64,000 nt of DNA from Myroides albus (GCF_009711045.1 NZ_WMJX01000004.1:87413-151412); one strand, 5' to 3'. Positions 37,341 to 47,939 are shown, counted from the first letter of the stretch. Notes: generated from the sequence alone by a model not told the origin. Made by a program: numbers and translations.

Positions 37341-37371
37341 CTGTATTAGATTGAGGTTTGTTAATATATAA

Positions 37372-38211
37372 TTATTGAATGGCTTTGATTACCGCCATTA
37401 AGTCTTGTTCTGCTAATCCTTGTTCACTGGCCTTTGCATACGCTTGTTCTGCAGCCTGTGTCAGAGCAGTATCCCATCCTGCCTCTTGTGCTAAGCGAAT
37501 GTCCTTTAGCATAAATTTTAGTGGAAATGCAGCAGGATAATCATCGCTTAGGATAGCAGAGGTCTTTATCTTACTCATACCAGAGCCACATGCACTATCA
37601 TTTACGATAGCAGTCATCATCTCTCTATTTATTCCATTTTGTTCAGCCAATAGCACAGTCTCAGCTAGTCCTTGTACTACTACAGACATATAGTAGTTAA
37701 TGGCTAGTTTAGCTTTACTACCACTACCTGATTCTCCTAAGTAGTAATGACTTTTTCCCATAACCTCGAAGTATGGGATAGTGCGTTCGTAGATTGTTTT
37801 GTCTCCACCTACTAAGAATAGTAGTGTACCATCTACAGCAGGCTTTACACTTCCTGATATAGGAGCATCTAGATAATGAGCCTTTTTTTCTTGTATTTGT
37901 TGATATAGTTTTTTAGCTAAGACAGGTGATATAGTACTGCTATTGACAAAAGTCTTTCCCGTTATCTCCTGTGTGAGAATTTGGTTGAATGTATCTTCTA
38001 CAATTGCATCGTTAGGCAAGGTTAAGAAGACTATATCAGATGCTTTAATGAAAGCAGTTAATTCTTGAATAGCAACAGCTCCTTTCGCCACTAATGGGGA
38101 TACTTTATTAGGGATGCGTTGGTATATATTAAGCTTATATCCAGCCTTTAAAAGGTTTTCTGCCATTGGGTTTCCCATATTTCCAAGTCCTATCCATCCA
38201 ATTGTCTTCAT
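37372..38211 (-). CDS. NAD(P)-dependent beta-hydroxyacid dehydrogenase
   Basis: A 279-residue member of the 3-hydroxyisobutyrate dehydrogenase/tartronate semialdehyde reductase family. The Rossmann motif GLGNMGNPMAENLLKAGY opens the protein, FVNSSTISPVLAKKL and DAPISGSVKPAVDGTL mark the substrate loop, and the catalytic lysine is in GSGSKAKLAINYYMS. The C-terminal helices are complete. The substrate could be 3-hydroxyisobutyrate, a succinate-semialdehyde-type aldehyde, or a related acid; it cannot be read. Confidence 0.85.
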   Translation of the reverse strand: MKTIGWIGLGNMGNPMAENLLKAGYKLNIYQRIPNKVSPLVAKGAVAIQELTAFIKASDIVFLTLPNDAIVEDTFNQILTQEITGKTFVNSSTISPVLAKKLYQQIQEKKAHYLDAPISGSVKPAVDGTLLFLVGGDKTIYERTIPYFEVMGKSHYYLGESGSGSKAKLAINYYMSVVVQGLAETVLLAEQNGINREMMTAIVNDSACGSGMSKIKTSAILSDDYPAAFPLKFMLKDIRLAQEAGWDTALTQAAEQAYAKASEQGLAEQDLMAVIKAIQ

Positions 38212-38382
38212 AGTCTATCCTGTCTGTGATTTTGTTCGAAAAGCAAATATAATTAATAATGTTCATTTTTATCGTGTTTGAGTTAAACAAGCGCTATATT
38301 CTATAAGTGAATGAAGTCGTGGGTTATTGTAGTTATTGTCAAAATAAAATATATTTGCTTACAAGGATATACAACCAAAAGT

Positions 38383-39246
38383 ATGAAGGACATTAAATGG
38401 GAGACACTCGATAGACTAAAAGCAGGTTTTAAAGAACTGGAGGCTAAAGGTGAGTTTATTTATATGCCTACTATTAACTTGGACTATTATCCAGGGGAAC
38501 CTTATCGATCTAATTATTATGGAATTGGTCTATTAGAACAAGGAGAGATTACTTTCTATATTGATTTAACGCGTTATCACATCCAAGCTCCAGCTATTAT
38601 CTTTGCAGATACCACTTCGATTAAACGTTGGGACAAAACCAAGCGCACTTATGAAATGCGTACTATTTTGTTCTCTGAAGACTTTATGCAGAGCAAGCTT
38701 ATTGAGAATAATGTGTTGAATTCTTTTTCTGATTTGTCGAGTTTAGGTGGTTGTGTGACTCAATTAAACGAAGTTGAGTTTACTAATTTTCTGACTTTGT
38801 TTAAAGTCATAGATAGTCGTGTGAACTCTGACAATCCATTTCACATTGAAGTTGTACGTGGTGCAATCTACAGCATGATTAATGAGGTGGCGTATATGTA
38901 TGAAAAATACGGTAACCAAACTAAAGCACTTCACTCTTTAGATTTGCGTTTTCGAGAGGCTGTAGCTAAGCATTGCAAACAACAACGAAGTGTTCAGTTT
39001 TATGCCGAGTATCTACATGTACACCCCAAATATCTCAGTCATGTTATTTCTACAGAAACAGGAATGACTGCCAGTGAATGGATACAATCTCAAGTAGTGT
39101 TAGAAGCAAAAGTTTTGCTGCAAGATCATACGATATCAGTGGGAACTATTGCTGAGGTATTAAACTTTCCTGACCAAAGTACTTTTGGTAAATACTTTAA
39201 AAAATACGCGGGAATTAGCCCAAGTAACTATCGAGAGAATCTATGA
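38383..39246 (+). CDS. AraC-family regulator next to the efflux operon
   Basis: I start at ATG 38383 (287 residues, MKDIKWETLDRLKAGF); the longer frame from 38311 adds an unlikely hydrophobic N-terminus. The first ~170 residues look like an AraC-type ligand-binding cupin region (LDYYPGEPYRSNYYGIGLL). The last ~100 residues are the two-helix-turn-helix module, with FYAEYLHVHPKYLSHVISTE and the signature LNFPDQSTFGKYFKKYAGISPSNYR. It is divergent from the dehydrogenase and precedes the RND operon, which it may control. Confidence 0.88.
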   Translation: MKDIKWETLDRLKAGFKELEAKGEFIYMPTINLDYYPGEPYRSNYYGIGLLEQGEITFYIDLTRYHIQAPAIIFADTTSIKRWDKTKRTYEMRTILFSEDFMQSKLIENNVLNSFSDLSSLGGCVTQLNEVEFTNFLTLFKVIDSRVNSDNPFHIEVVRGAIYSMINEVAYMYEKYGNQTKALHSLDLRFREAVAKHCKQQRSVQFYAEYLHVHPKYLSHVISTETGMTASEWIQSQVVLEAKVLLQDHTISVGTIAEVLNFPDQSTFGKYFKKYAGISPSNYRENL

Positions 39247-39761
39247 TTGTCTTTTTGATTGAATTTTCTTTACCAATATCAAGTGTTTTTTAACCTTCAA
39301 TTGGCCTACTTGTCTTTTTTATAAGACACTCTCTTTTTGGTTTGTAAGGATGTTTTTCCTTCTCAAGTAATTTGTTTACAGTGATTTATTGGTTTTTTAG
39401 GCTCATTTTAATCTAAATATTAAAATATACTTAAAAGTACTTAATCCGTGTTTTTGTACAATTATACCGAACTTTATTAATTGTTTGTAGTTCACAATAC
39501 AAGGAATTTTGCCAAAGAGTTTTTAGAATGTAATAAAACTATTTTTTAGGATTGTGATTTGTAACAGGCTGTTTAAGGAATGTTGCTATACTTCATAACT
39601 ATTTGTTTGGTACTTGGTTTATTGATGGGAATCTTACCTTTTGACTAAAAAAACTGCTTTTTAGCCCTTTATACCTACCCTTTGAACAGATAATTTTGCC
39701 ATTGATAAAAATAGAAGATTTACTTCTAAGCTTTTTAGTCATCATTAATAACGATTAAAAA
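39247..39761 (+). other. Intergenic region before the RND operon
   Basis: 515 AT-rich bases with no gene. Visible elements are an AT-rich hairpin at 39645-39664 (CTAAAAA with TTTTTAG), and a possible promoter with TTTA at 39668 and TAATTTTG (-7, 39691-39698) 19 bases later. It gives the efflux transcript a leader of about 55 bases. Confidence 0.45.
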
Positions 39762-40883
39762 ATGAACAAAACAACAGCATTTTTGACCTTATCCATTTTA
39801 GCCTTTACAGGGGCTTGTCAAGATAAAAACCAAGATGGAGGACACGGATATACAGGCCAAGTTGAGGCTTATCCAATGCTTTCAATACAAAAAGAGAAAG
39901 CAAATATATACAGCGATTACCCAGTAGTCTTACAAGGGGTAAAAGATGTGGAATTACGACCAAAAATAGATGGATTTATTGAGTCTATACTGGTTGATGA
40001 AGGACAGTCTGTTCGCAAAGGGCAAGTATTGTTTACGATTTATGCCCCTCAATTTCAAGAGGAAAATGCAAGTGCTATTGCCAATGTAAAAAGAGCTGAA
40101 GCTGAATTGAATGATGCTATAATGCAAGTAGCCAAAGCTAAACCACTTGTTCAAGAGGGAATTATCAGTAATTACGAATTAGAATCTGCCCAGTATGCTT
40201 TGAGAAGCAAGGAGGCTCAACTTGCACAAGCTAAAGCAAATCTAAGCAATGCAAAAGCTAATGTTGGATATACACAAATTGTAGCGCCATTTGATGGAGT
40301 TATTGGACTTATTCCATATAAAGTTGGTGCATTAGTAAGTAGTGCTTCTGCTCAAGCGTTGACCACTATTTCTGATATTACTTCTGTGAATGCTTATTTC
40401 TCAATGAACGAAAAACAGTTTTTTGATTTTATGCAGAAAGCACAAGACAAGTCATTATCTGAGCGTATTGCATCGCTTCCAGAGGTGAGTTTGATTTTAG
40501 CTAATGGAGGGGAATATGCATACAAAGGAAAGATTAATACAGTAAGCGGGCAAATTGATCCACTAACAGGGAGTATTAATTTTAGAGCAGTATTTTCAAA
40601 TCCAAAAGCATTATTGAGAAGTGGTAATAGTGCTACTCTTCGCGTATACGAAGATATACAAGAGGCAATATTAGTACCTCAAAAAGCTACTTATGACGTA
40701 CAAGGAAAGCGATTTGTCTATGTCGTAGGAGCTGATGGAATTGTAAAAAGTACTGAAATCAAGATTATGGATAAAGTACCTTCAAGTCAATTTTTCATTG
40801 TAGAAGATGGATTAAAACAAGGAGATAAAATTGTCAGTGAAGATATTGGTGGCCTAAGTGATGGTACTCAAATTAAACTATAA
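39762..40883 (+). CDS. RND efflux periplasmic adaptor (lipoprotein)
   Basis: A 373-residue membrane-fusion protein that links the inner-membrane pump to the outer-membrane channel. Lipoprotein signal peptide ends FTGAC (Cys19). Biotinyl-lipoyl half-motifs VELRPKIDGFIESILVDEG and VGYTQIVAPFDGVIGLIPY flank a coiled-coil hairpin (about 100-160). Beta-barrel and membrane-proximal domains follow. It is the first gene of a three-gene tripartite efflux operon (adaptor, pump, channel); an AcrA/MexA-type partner of HAE1 pumps. Confidence 0.92.
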   Translation: MNKTTAFLTLSILAFTGACQDKNQDGGHGYTGQVEAYPMLSIQKEKANIYSDYPVVLQGVKDVELRPKIDGFIESILVDEGQSVRKGQVLFTIYAPQFQEENASAIANVKRAEAELNDAIMQVAKAKPLVQEGIISNYELESAQYALRSKEAQLAQAKANLSNAKANVGYTQIVAPFDGVIGLIPYKVGALVSSASAQALTTISDITSVNAYFSMNEKQFFDFMQKAQDKSLSERIASLPEVSLILANGGEYAYKGKINTVSGQIDPLTGSINFRAVFSNPKALLRSGNSATLRVYEDIQEAILVPQKATYDVQGKRFVYVVGADGIVKSTEIKIMDKVPSSQFFIVEDGLKQGDKIVSEDIGGLSDGTQIKL

Positions 40884-40900
40884 AGTAAGGGGATATAATT

Positions 40901-43900
40901 ATGTTGAGAAGATTTATAGAGAATCCCGTATTATCAACAGTAATATCAATTATTATTGTGATACTCGGGGTGTTAGGACTGTCATCTTTACCGATGACAC
41001 AATATCCTGAGATTGCTCCACCTACGGTACAGGTTACTGCAAATTATCAAGGTGCTAATGCAGAAGCTGTGATGAAGAGTGTAATCACACCATTAGAGGA
41101 GCAGATTAACGGAGTAGAAGATATGGCTTACATCAACTCAAAAGCGAGTAATGATGGTTCTGCTGTTATAACAATTACATTTAATCAAGGGGCAGATCCA
41201 GATATGGCTGCCGTTAACGTTCAAAACCGCGTAAGTCAGGCTATGAGTCAACTTCCAGAAGAAGTTGTCAAACAAGGGGTTACCACTACCAAGCGATTGG
41301 CAAGTGAGATCTTTAGTTTCCTTTTCTATAGTGAAGATGGACAGTTTGATCAGGCGTTTTTAGAGAATTATACACGCATTAACTTATTGCCAAAGATAAA
41401 GCGTATCAATGGTGTAGGAGATGCTGCGATATATGGAGGAAGAGAGTACAGTATGCGTATTTGGTTGAAGCCAAATGTCATGGCATCGTATAGTTTGACT
41501 CCAACAGATATTATAAATGCTTTGCACGAGCAAAATGTGGAAGCCGCTCCTGGTAAGGTAGGGGAGAATAGTCAACAGAGTTTCCAATATGCGCTGAAAT
41601 ACACAGGGCGATTAGAAACTCCAGAAGAATTTGGAGATATTGTTATTCGATCTTTAGGCAATGGTAAGGTATTGTATTTAAGAGATGTTGCCGAGATTGA
41701 CTTGGGGGCTTATTCGTATGCAATGACGATGACTGCCTATGGAGAACACGGTACCTATGTAGCAGTAAACCAAACAGCGGGTTCGAATGCTTATGATATT
41801 ATTAAGCAATGTGAACAAGTCTTGCAAGAGGCTGAAAAAGACCTGCCAGCAGGTGCTAAATTTGCTGTTTATGCAAACTCAAATGACTTTTTATTAGCTT
41901 CGATTGACAAATTAATATCAACATTGATTGAAGCCTTTGTTTTGGTATTTATTGTTGTATTGGTATTCTTACAAGATTGGCGCTCTACACTTATTCCTGC
42001 TATTGCAGTACCAGTAGCGATAATTGGAACATTCTTCTTCTTGAATTTGTTCGGATTTACAATTAACCTATTGACTTTGTTTGCCCTTGTACTCTCCATT
42101 GGGATTGTAGTGGATGATGCCATTATCGTTGTAGAGGCGGTACACGCCAAGTTATATGAAGGTGCTGAAAGTGCTAAAAAGGCAACAATCAGTGCAATGG
42201 ATGAGTTAACTACTGCGATTATCTCGATTACCTTAGTTATGTCAGCAGTATTCGTACCTGTAACTTTTATTGAAGGATCTGTTGGAGTATTTTACAAGGA
42301 GTTTGGTATCACCTTAGCAGTTGCTATTTTAATATCAGCTATTAATGCCTTGACTTTGAGTCCAGCATTATGTGCGATTATGTTAAAGCCAGAATCTGGT
42401 ATACATCAAGAAAAAAGAGGAGTGATAAATAGGCTGAAAACAGCTTTCAACAGCAGTTTTGATCGAATGACTGATCGCTATGTTGGTGTTTTGAAGTTTT
42501 TAAACAAGCGCTTGTGGCTTGCCTTAACTACAGTAGTTGTTTTTGCGGGTATATTTATGTATTTAACCAAAACAACTCAAACGGGATTTGTTCCTAATGA
42601 AGACAGTGCTTCAATATATGGTAATATTATCTTAGCTCCGTCTACTTCTTTAGAAGAAACAGAGCGCATTTCCAATCAGATTGACAGTATTGCTATGAGT
42701 ATCCCAGAGGTTAAGTTTACTTCTCGTTTGGCAGGTATGGACTTTTTTAGTGGAAATGGTAGTTCGTATGCTGTTGAGTTTATCAAATTAAAACACTGGA
42801 GTGAACGCAAGGAAAAAGGGCAAGATATTCACAGTGTAGTAGGACAGTTATTTGCCAAAACAGCACATATCAAAGATGCTAATATCGTTTTCTTTGCCGC
42901 ACCTACCTTACAAGGATTTGGTAATAGTTCGGGATTCGAAATTCAACTTCAAGATAAAACCGGTGGAGATTATAAAGAATTTGAACAGGTGATAGGTGGC
43001 TTTTTAGGAGCCTTGAATCAACGTGCTGAAATTATGTATGCCACTTCTTCATTTAATACTAATTTTCCTCAGTATGAAGTATCTGTAAACGTTGCAAAAG
43101 CGAAAGAAGCAGGAGTAACTGTAACAGAAGTTTTGACGACATTACAAGGGTATTTAGGAGGTATTTATGCTACGAATTTTAACCGATTTGGAAAACAGTA
43201 TAAAGTGATGATTCAAGCTGATCCTAACTTTAGAGAAAATAAAGAAGCAATAGATAGATTGTATGTGAAAAATAGTCAAGGTGTTATGACACCTATCACT
43301 GCCTTTATCGATTTGCAGAAAGTATATAGCCCAGAGTTCTTAACTCGCTTTAATTTGTTTAATTCAGCTTTTGTAAATGGTAGTCCTAATGCAGGATACA
43401 GTTCGGGAGATGCAATTAACGCAATTGAAGAGGTAGCTGCTCAGACTTTGCCAAAAGGATACGGATTCGAGTATTCTGGTTTGTCAAGAGAAGAAAGTAC
43501 AAGTGGAAACCAAACCATAGTTATTTTCATATTGTCCATTGTATTTGTTTACTTCTTACTTAGTGCGCAGTTCAAGAGTTATATTTTGCCATTAGCAGTA
43601 TTATTTTCATTGCCAATTGGGCTTGCAGGAGCCTTTTTGTTTGCCAAGTTATTTGGAATAGAGAACAATATTTTCTTGCAGATTAGTTTGATTATGTTAA
43701 TCGGATTATTGGCCAAAAATGCTATTCTTATTATTGAATTTGCACTGCAAAGACGTCTGCAAGGACAGCGAATTGCCGATGCAGCAATAGAAGGAGCGCG
43801 TTTGCGTCTGCGCCCAATTTTGATGACTTCCTTTGCTTTTATATTTGGTTTATTACCACTTATGTTGGCTACTGGTGCCGGAGCATTGAGCAACAAATCA

Positions 43901-44053
43901 ATTGGTACTGCTGCCGTAGGAGGAATGTTGATTGGTACTTTAGTGGGGGTAATGGTAATACCAGCTCTTTTTATTGTGTTCCAATCCCTTCAAGAAAAAA
44001 TTTCAGGAGCACCTGAAACGCTGGCAGATACTGCTATGGAGGAGGCTAATTAG
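40901..44053 (+). CDS. RND efflux pump, HAE1 (AcrB/MexB-like) type
   Basis: A 1050-residue proton-driven multidrug exporter of the inner membrane. It has 12 predicted transmembrane helices in two repeats. The TM4 proton-relay pair is in LSIGIVVDDAIIVVEAVHA and the TM10 lysine in GLLAKNAILIIEFALQ; SSLPMTQYPEIAPPTV at the start and NRFGKQYKV in the porter region are typical of the drug (not metal) branch. It starts 17 bases after the adaptor gene. Confidence 0.95.
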   Translation: MLRRFIENPVLSTVISIIIVILGVLGLSSLPMTQYPEIAPPTVQVTANYQGANAEAVMKSVITPLEEQINGVEDMAYINSKASNDGSAVITITFNQGADPDMAAVNVQNRVSQAMSQLPEEVVKQGVTTTKRLASEIFSFLFYSEDGQFDQAFLENYTRINLLPKIKRINGVGDAAIYGGREYSMRIWLKPNVMASYSLTPTDIINALHEQNVEAAPGKVGENSQQSFQYALKYTGRLETPEEFGDIVIRSLGNGKVLYLRDVAEIDLGAYSYAMTMTAYGEHGTYVAVNQTAGSNAYDIIKQCEQVLQEAEKDLPAGAKFAVYANSNDFLLASIDKLISTLIEAFVLVFIVVLVFLQDWRSTLIPAIAVPVAIIGTFFFLNLFGFTINLLTLFALVLSIGIVVDDAIIVVEAVHAKLYEGAESAKKATISAMDELTTAIISITLVMSAVFVPVTFIEGSVGVFYKEFGITLAVAILISAINALTLSPALCAIMLKPESGIHQEKRGVINRLKTAFNSSFDRMTDRYVGVLKFLNKRLWLALTTVVVFAGIFMYLTKTTQTGFVPNEDSASIYGNIILAPSTSLEETERISNQIDSIAMSIPEVKFTSRLAGMDFFSGNGSSYAVEFIKLKHWSERKEKGQDIHSVVGQLFAKTAHIKDANIVFFAAPTLQGFGNSSGFEIQLQDKTGGDYKEFEQVIGGFLGALNQRAEIMYATSSFNTNFPQYEVSVNVAKAKEAGVTVTEVLTTLQGYLGGIYATNFNRFGKQYKVMIQADPNFRENKEAIDRLYVKNSQGVMTPITAFIDLQKVYSPEFLTRFNLFNSAFVNGSPNAGYSSGDAINAIEEVAAQTLPKGYGFEYSGLSREESTSGNQTIVIFILSIVFVYFLLSAQFKSYILPLAVLFSLPIGLAGAFLFAKLFGIENNIFLQISLIMLIGLLAKNAILIIEFALQRRLQGQRIADAAIEGARLRLRPILMTSFAFIFGLLPLMLATGAGALSNKSIGTAAVGGMLIGTLVGVMVIPALFIVFQSLQEKISGAPETLADTAMEEAN

Positions 44054-44155
44054 TTATATAAAAAGGGTGGGAGGTATTTTTTAGACTGAGTACCTCCACT
44101 CTTTTACTTAACTGTTTTGCCCAGAGAATCAATTGTGATTTTAAATTATTAGACA

Positions 44156-45544
44156 ATGAAAACTCATTATAAACTTTTACTTGCTTTAGCCATTGCGGGA
44201 GCATTGACCTCGTGTGGTTCAAGCAAAAGGTATCAACCTCAAGAAAGTGTTGATACTCAACTCTACAGAGATATTCAATCGACTGATACAACAAATATAG
44301 CTGATGTGAGTTGGCAAGAGTTCTTTGCGGATCCTTATTTGCAAGATTTAATCCAAAAAGGATTAGATAACAATCTTGATTTAAAGATGGGGATTGAGAG
44401 AATTAATGCTGCTCAAGCAATGCTCAAACAATCAAAGGCAGCCTTTCTACCTGATTTGAGTATCGGTGGTGGATTAAAGAGGTCACGTTTAGCTTATCCA
44501 CAGGGCTTTGGCTTTGTAAAAGATGCAACCCAACACGATGTCTTTGCCAATACATCATGGGAACTTGATGTGTGGGGAAAACTCGCTAGTAGTAAACGCG
44601 CTACTTTTTATAGGTTAATGCAAACCGAAGCGGTTCAGCAAGCTGTACAAACGCAATTAGTTGCTCAGATAGCTGACTACTATTATCAATTATTGACCTT
44701 GGATGAGCAGGTGCGCATCTTGAAGCAAACTATTGAAAATAGACAAGAAGATGTCAAGACTATGAAGAACTTAAAGGAATCTAGTGTTGTTACTGGAGCT
44801 GCGGTTGTTCAAAGTGAAGCAAACTATTATGACGCTCAAGCAGATTTGCCACGAGTGTATCGCCAAATTAGAGAGATAGAGAATGCGCTAAGTACCTTGA
44901 TAGGTCAAGTGGGAGAGGTGATTGATAGAGGAAGTTTTGAGAGTCAGAAAATGTATGAATCTATTCAAGTAGGTATTCCTGTTCAACTACTACAAAACAG
45001 ACCCGATGTTCGAGTAGCAGAGTATGAGTTAGCCTCTTATTTTGAGGAAGTAAGTGCAGCAAGACGTGCATTTTATCCCTCTCTTACTTTAACAGCAGGG
45101 GTGGGATTCTCGAGTTATGAGTTTAAGGATTGGTTTACATCTACGGGGTTCTTTGCCAATGTAGCTGGAGGGTTATTGCAACCTATTTTTAATAAACGTT
45201 TAAACAAAACCAGATTAGAGGTTGCTAAAGCAAATTACCAGGAGAAGGTTTACAATTTTCAAAAAGCACTTTTAGTGGCTGGTCAAGAAGTTTCGGACGC
45301 ACTTTACGCGTATCAGACTGCTGAAACTCAAGAACAAAATAGGCAAATACAAGTAGAGAAACTTTCCTTGGCCGTAGATTACACCAAAAAGCTACTGTTA
45401 TATCATTCTTCGACTAATTATACGGATGTATTGACAAGTGAACAATCATATTTGTATGCGCAAATGCAAATCACAAACGATCGTTTACTCAAGTGGCAAT
45501 CCGCTATTAAACTTTATCGTGCTTTAGGTGGTGGTGTAGATTAA
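44156..45544 (+). CDS. TolC-like outer-membrane efflux channel (NodT type)
   Basis: A 462-residue outer-membrane lipoprotein, signal peptide ending LTSC (Cys20). Two OEP repeats are visible, beginning LQDLIQKGLDNNLDLKMGIE and LLQNRPDVRVAEYELA; SFEEVSAARRAFYPSLTL-like strand/coil pattern and YTDVLTSEQSYLYAQ are typical of the NodT group. It completes the tripartite efflux operon; there is a 102-base gap after the pump gene. Confidence 0.93.
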   Translation: MKTHYKLLLALAIAGALTSCGSSKRYQPQESVDTQLYRDIQSTDTTNIADVSWQEFFADPYLQDLIQKGLDNNLDLKMGIERINAAQAMLKQSKAAFLPDLSIGGGLKRSRLAYPQGFGFVKDATQHDVFANTSWELDVWGKLASSKRATFYRLMQTEAVQQAVQTQLVAQIADYYYQLLTLDEQVRILKQTIENRQEDVKTMKNLKESSVVTGAAVVQSEANYYDAQADLPRVYRQIREIENALSTLIGQVGEVIDRGSFESQKMYESIQVGIPVQLLQNRPDVRVAEYELASYFEEVSAARRAFYPSLTLTAGVGFSSYEFKDWFTSTGFFANVAGGLLQPIFNKRLNKTRLEVAKANYQEKVYNFQKALLVAGQEVSDALYAYQTAETQEQNRQIQVEKLSLAVDYTKKLLLYHSSTNYTDVLTSEQSYLYAQMQITNDRLLKWQSAIKLYRALGGGVD

Positions 45545-45810
45545 AAGAATCTACATAAAAATATTGAAGGTTAGAGATTGACGTCATTTTTTAATCTGTG
45601 TTCTAAATGTTGACTTTGTTTTCATTTAGATAATAGCACTCCTTGATCGTTAGCAGCTTTACAGTTCTTGTGTTTCTTATTTTTTATATGCTAATGAGAG
45701 TTGAAATACAATGTGTTTAAAGAGCTGATTGTTCGAATTAGCTTTTGACAACTAATGTGTTGAGGAGTGTTTATTCCACAAACTGAATTATCAATTTAAA
45801 AACAATAAAT

Positions 45811-46242
45811 ATGTACGTAGGGATAAAACATTTACATTCTTTTATGGGATATGTGGTGCTATTAGGTATTTTAATTTCAATAGTATATGCTTGGAAGGCG
45901 TATATGAGTAATCAGCCGTACAACAAAAAGATAGCGGCTATAGGGCTGGGAGCAACCCATTTTCAAATTGTAGCAGGTGTTTTGATGTATTTTCTTTCTC
46001 CTTGGGGTATGAAAAGCCTCAGTGCAGATGCCATGCAGGATACTTTATTGCGACTTTACACAGTTGAACATCCGCTTGTTATGATTATTGCTGCAGTGAT
46101 CATCACTATAGGTTTTTCAAAGGCAAAGCGCTTGAAAGATGCTAAGAAACAAAACCGTACTGTTGCTGTTTACTATGTGATTGGTTTAATATTAATATTA
46201 AGCCGAATACCATGGATGTTTTGGCCAGTAGCTTCTTATTAA
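45811..46242 (+). CDS. Small haem-type membrane protein (cytochrome b-like)
   Basis: A 143-residue protein with four hydrophobic helices. It has histidines positioned like axial haem ligands: His7 and/or His10 at the start of helix 1 (GIKHLHSFMGYVVLL), His50 (ATHFQIVAGVLMYF) and a His in the third helix region (YTVEHPLVMIIA). Similar small proteins in flavobacteria are commonly labelled cytochrome b, but function is not known. It ends at a convergent terminator. Confidence 0.65.
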   Translation: MYVGIKHLHSFMGYVVLLGILISIVYAWKAYMSNQPYNKKIAAIGLGATHFQIVAGVLMYFLSPWGMKSLSADAMQDTLLRLYTVEHPLVMIIAAVIITIGFSKAKRLKDAKKQNRTVAVYYVIGLILILSRIPWMFWPVASY

Positions 46243-46274
46243 TTTTACTTTTTAATTATCGATTTTTTTTGTTT

Positions 46275-46302
46275 AATAGGGTGACTGAGAAGTCACCCTA
46301 TT
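46275..46302. terminator. Bidirectional terminator
   Basis: A perfect 12-base stem AATAGGGTGACT with AGTCACCCTATT and loop GAGA between two convergent genes. Confidence 0.85.
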
Positions 46303-46312
46303 ATTGTTTACT

Positions 46313-46930
46313 TTAAAATGATAAACGTATAATGCGGTCTAATTTTTCTTTATCAATATCAGGAGAGAATTCATTGTATAGTTCCTGTTTTAATAACGAT
46401 ACAATCGAAAAGAAATCCGAAGTAAGAGTTAAATAGTATTGTTCTACTTTCTCTACAGATTGATTTTCAGCAACTTTTATTTGACTGCTTTCTATCATCA
46501 AATTGCCTACGTGAACTAAGATTTTATCGAATGTCTCTGCTGAGGTATGCATTTGAAGAAAACCGAATTCAAATATAAGATCATGTAGGTTGTTCACTTC
46601 CTTTTCTATCTTCTTACCTGTAGCCAAGTGAGGACTAAGCGATTCTCGTTGTAAGATTGTGTTTAGTTGTGTTAGGAATTGAAAGAAAACCTCCTGTTTC
46701 TTTTCAAAAACCATTAAGTGTCGCTCTCTTTTTTCTTCACTTTTAGTTTGACCTTGTAGTAGTAAGACTGTTATAATAGCCGTAATTACAACACCAAGTA
46801 ATGTTCCAAAGAATTGAGCAGGTAAGGTGTTTAATTCAAATATTTCGAAGGTAACAGCTGTAATCAAGAAAATGATTGTACATGCAATAATACCAAGCCT
46901 TGCCCAATCTGTTTTTTTTAGTAGGTTCAT
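46313..46930 (-). CDS. Small integral membrane protein, unknown function
   Basis: A 205-residue protein with two N-terminal transmembrane segments (LGIIACTIIFLITAVTF and FFGTLLGVVITAIITVLLL) followed by a charged, helical cytoplasmic region (about 65-205; KSEEKRERHLMVFEKKQEVF). It lacks a signal sequence and any recognised catalytic motif. It is a single gene, unlinked to its neighbours. Confidence 0.7.
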   Translation of the reverse strand: MNLLKKTDWARLGIIACTIIFLITAVTFEIFELNTLPAQFFGTLLGVVITAIITVLLLQGQTKSEEKRERHLMVFEKKQEVFFQFLTQLNTILQRESLSPHLATGKKIEKEVNNLHDLIFEFGFLQMHTSAETFDKILVHVGNLMIESSQIKVAENQSVEKVEQYYLTLTSDFFSIVSLLKQELYNEFSPDIDKEKLDRIIRLSF

Positions 46931-47939
46931 CAGTTAATAAAACTAAATAATTATACTAATCAAAGTAAGTCTATTTTTTATTGATAATCAATAGGCGTAT
47001 AGTACAATATCTATGAATTTGTTTGTATGATAGTATTTTAAAGTCTTTTTTGAGCATTATTACCTGACCGTATATTGTCCTAAAGTTGTATTAAAGTTAT
47101 AGTCATTTGGAGATAGAATCAGTAATTTTACTTCTTGTAAACAGGTAGATAATCCTGTTTTTCTATTTGTTATAAGTTGAATCAATAATATATGAACATT
47201 ATTTAGTCAGTCATAGTAGTAAATAAGTTTATTATTGCATAACCATAGTTTAGGCACTCTTTTATAGGGTGCCTTTTCGTTTTTATATCGTTGAGATCTT
47301 AATGATTAAGGATCTGCTTGATCAATTAAGGGATGACAGGATATAAGTTTGTTTCACATTGGGGTATTATTCAAATTATGTTACAGCTTTTTCTTGTTGA
47401 TTATTCAACTTTGGATTGAATATAAAACCTGTTTTCTTTGGGCTTTCTTTCACTTTTCTTGCTGTATCCTTGCACTTTTACTCGCTGAAAGGTGCATTTT
47501 AGCAGGAAAACCCCTAGCAATCTCCTAGAAAACCTCAAGAAAGTCCCATCTATTTAGTACTGATTTACTAATTATCCTTTTGGATAAGCACTTTTGATAT
47601 AATGCCAGTTTTATCTTTTAGCTGTTAAGGTAGTTTTAATAGATGCTTTATTACTGATTTCAATTTTGTGGTCTTTGACTAGGCTGTAAATGGATTTCAT
47701 TTCAGACTCAATAGGCAGTAATTATATGACTTGCTACATATGCTAACTTTTGATGCTGGTACTGTATTTTGAAGAAAATTCAGTAAAATGATTTTTATTT
47801 GAGTTTATTATATAGAATCGGTTTAAATAGTGAAAATGAAATAATAATTGCTAAAATTGTATTAAAATTTAATCCAAAAACGGGCTAAGCCTATTATATG
47901 TGCTATATTTACTACAGTAGTAAAGAAAAAAGTTAGATT
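46931..47939. other. 1-kb region without a supported gene
   Basis: No open reading frame of gene-like quality is seen on either strand. It contains two terminator-like hairpins (47139-47163, AAACAGG with CCTGTTT and T-run; 47253-47277, GGCACTC with GGGTGCC and T-run) and a further hairpin around 47471-47496 (TGCACTTT with AAAGGTGCA). The two terminator-like hairpins do not follow any protein gene, so small RNAs or decayed genes may be present. Confidence 0.5.
47253..47279 (+). terminator. Orphan terminator-like hairpin
   Basis: GGCACTC pairs with GGGTGCC (one wobble) around TTTTATA, followed by TTTT. No gene precedes it on this strand, so it might end a small RNA. Confidence 0.5.

Noticed and set aside
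43579..43896. Minus-strand frame inside the RND pump gene
   Set aside because: It is a shadow of the transmembrane helices of the pump and has no start context.
47253..47279. Terminator of the minus-strand membrane protein gene (46313-46930)
   Set aside because: It lies upstream of that gene's start, with its T-run on the plus strand. It therefore cannot end that transcript.
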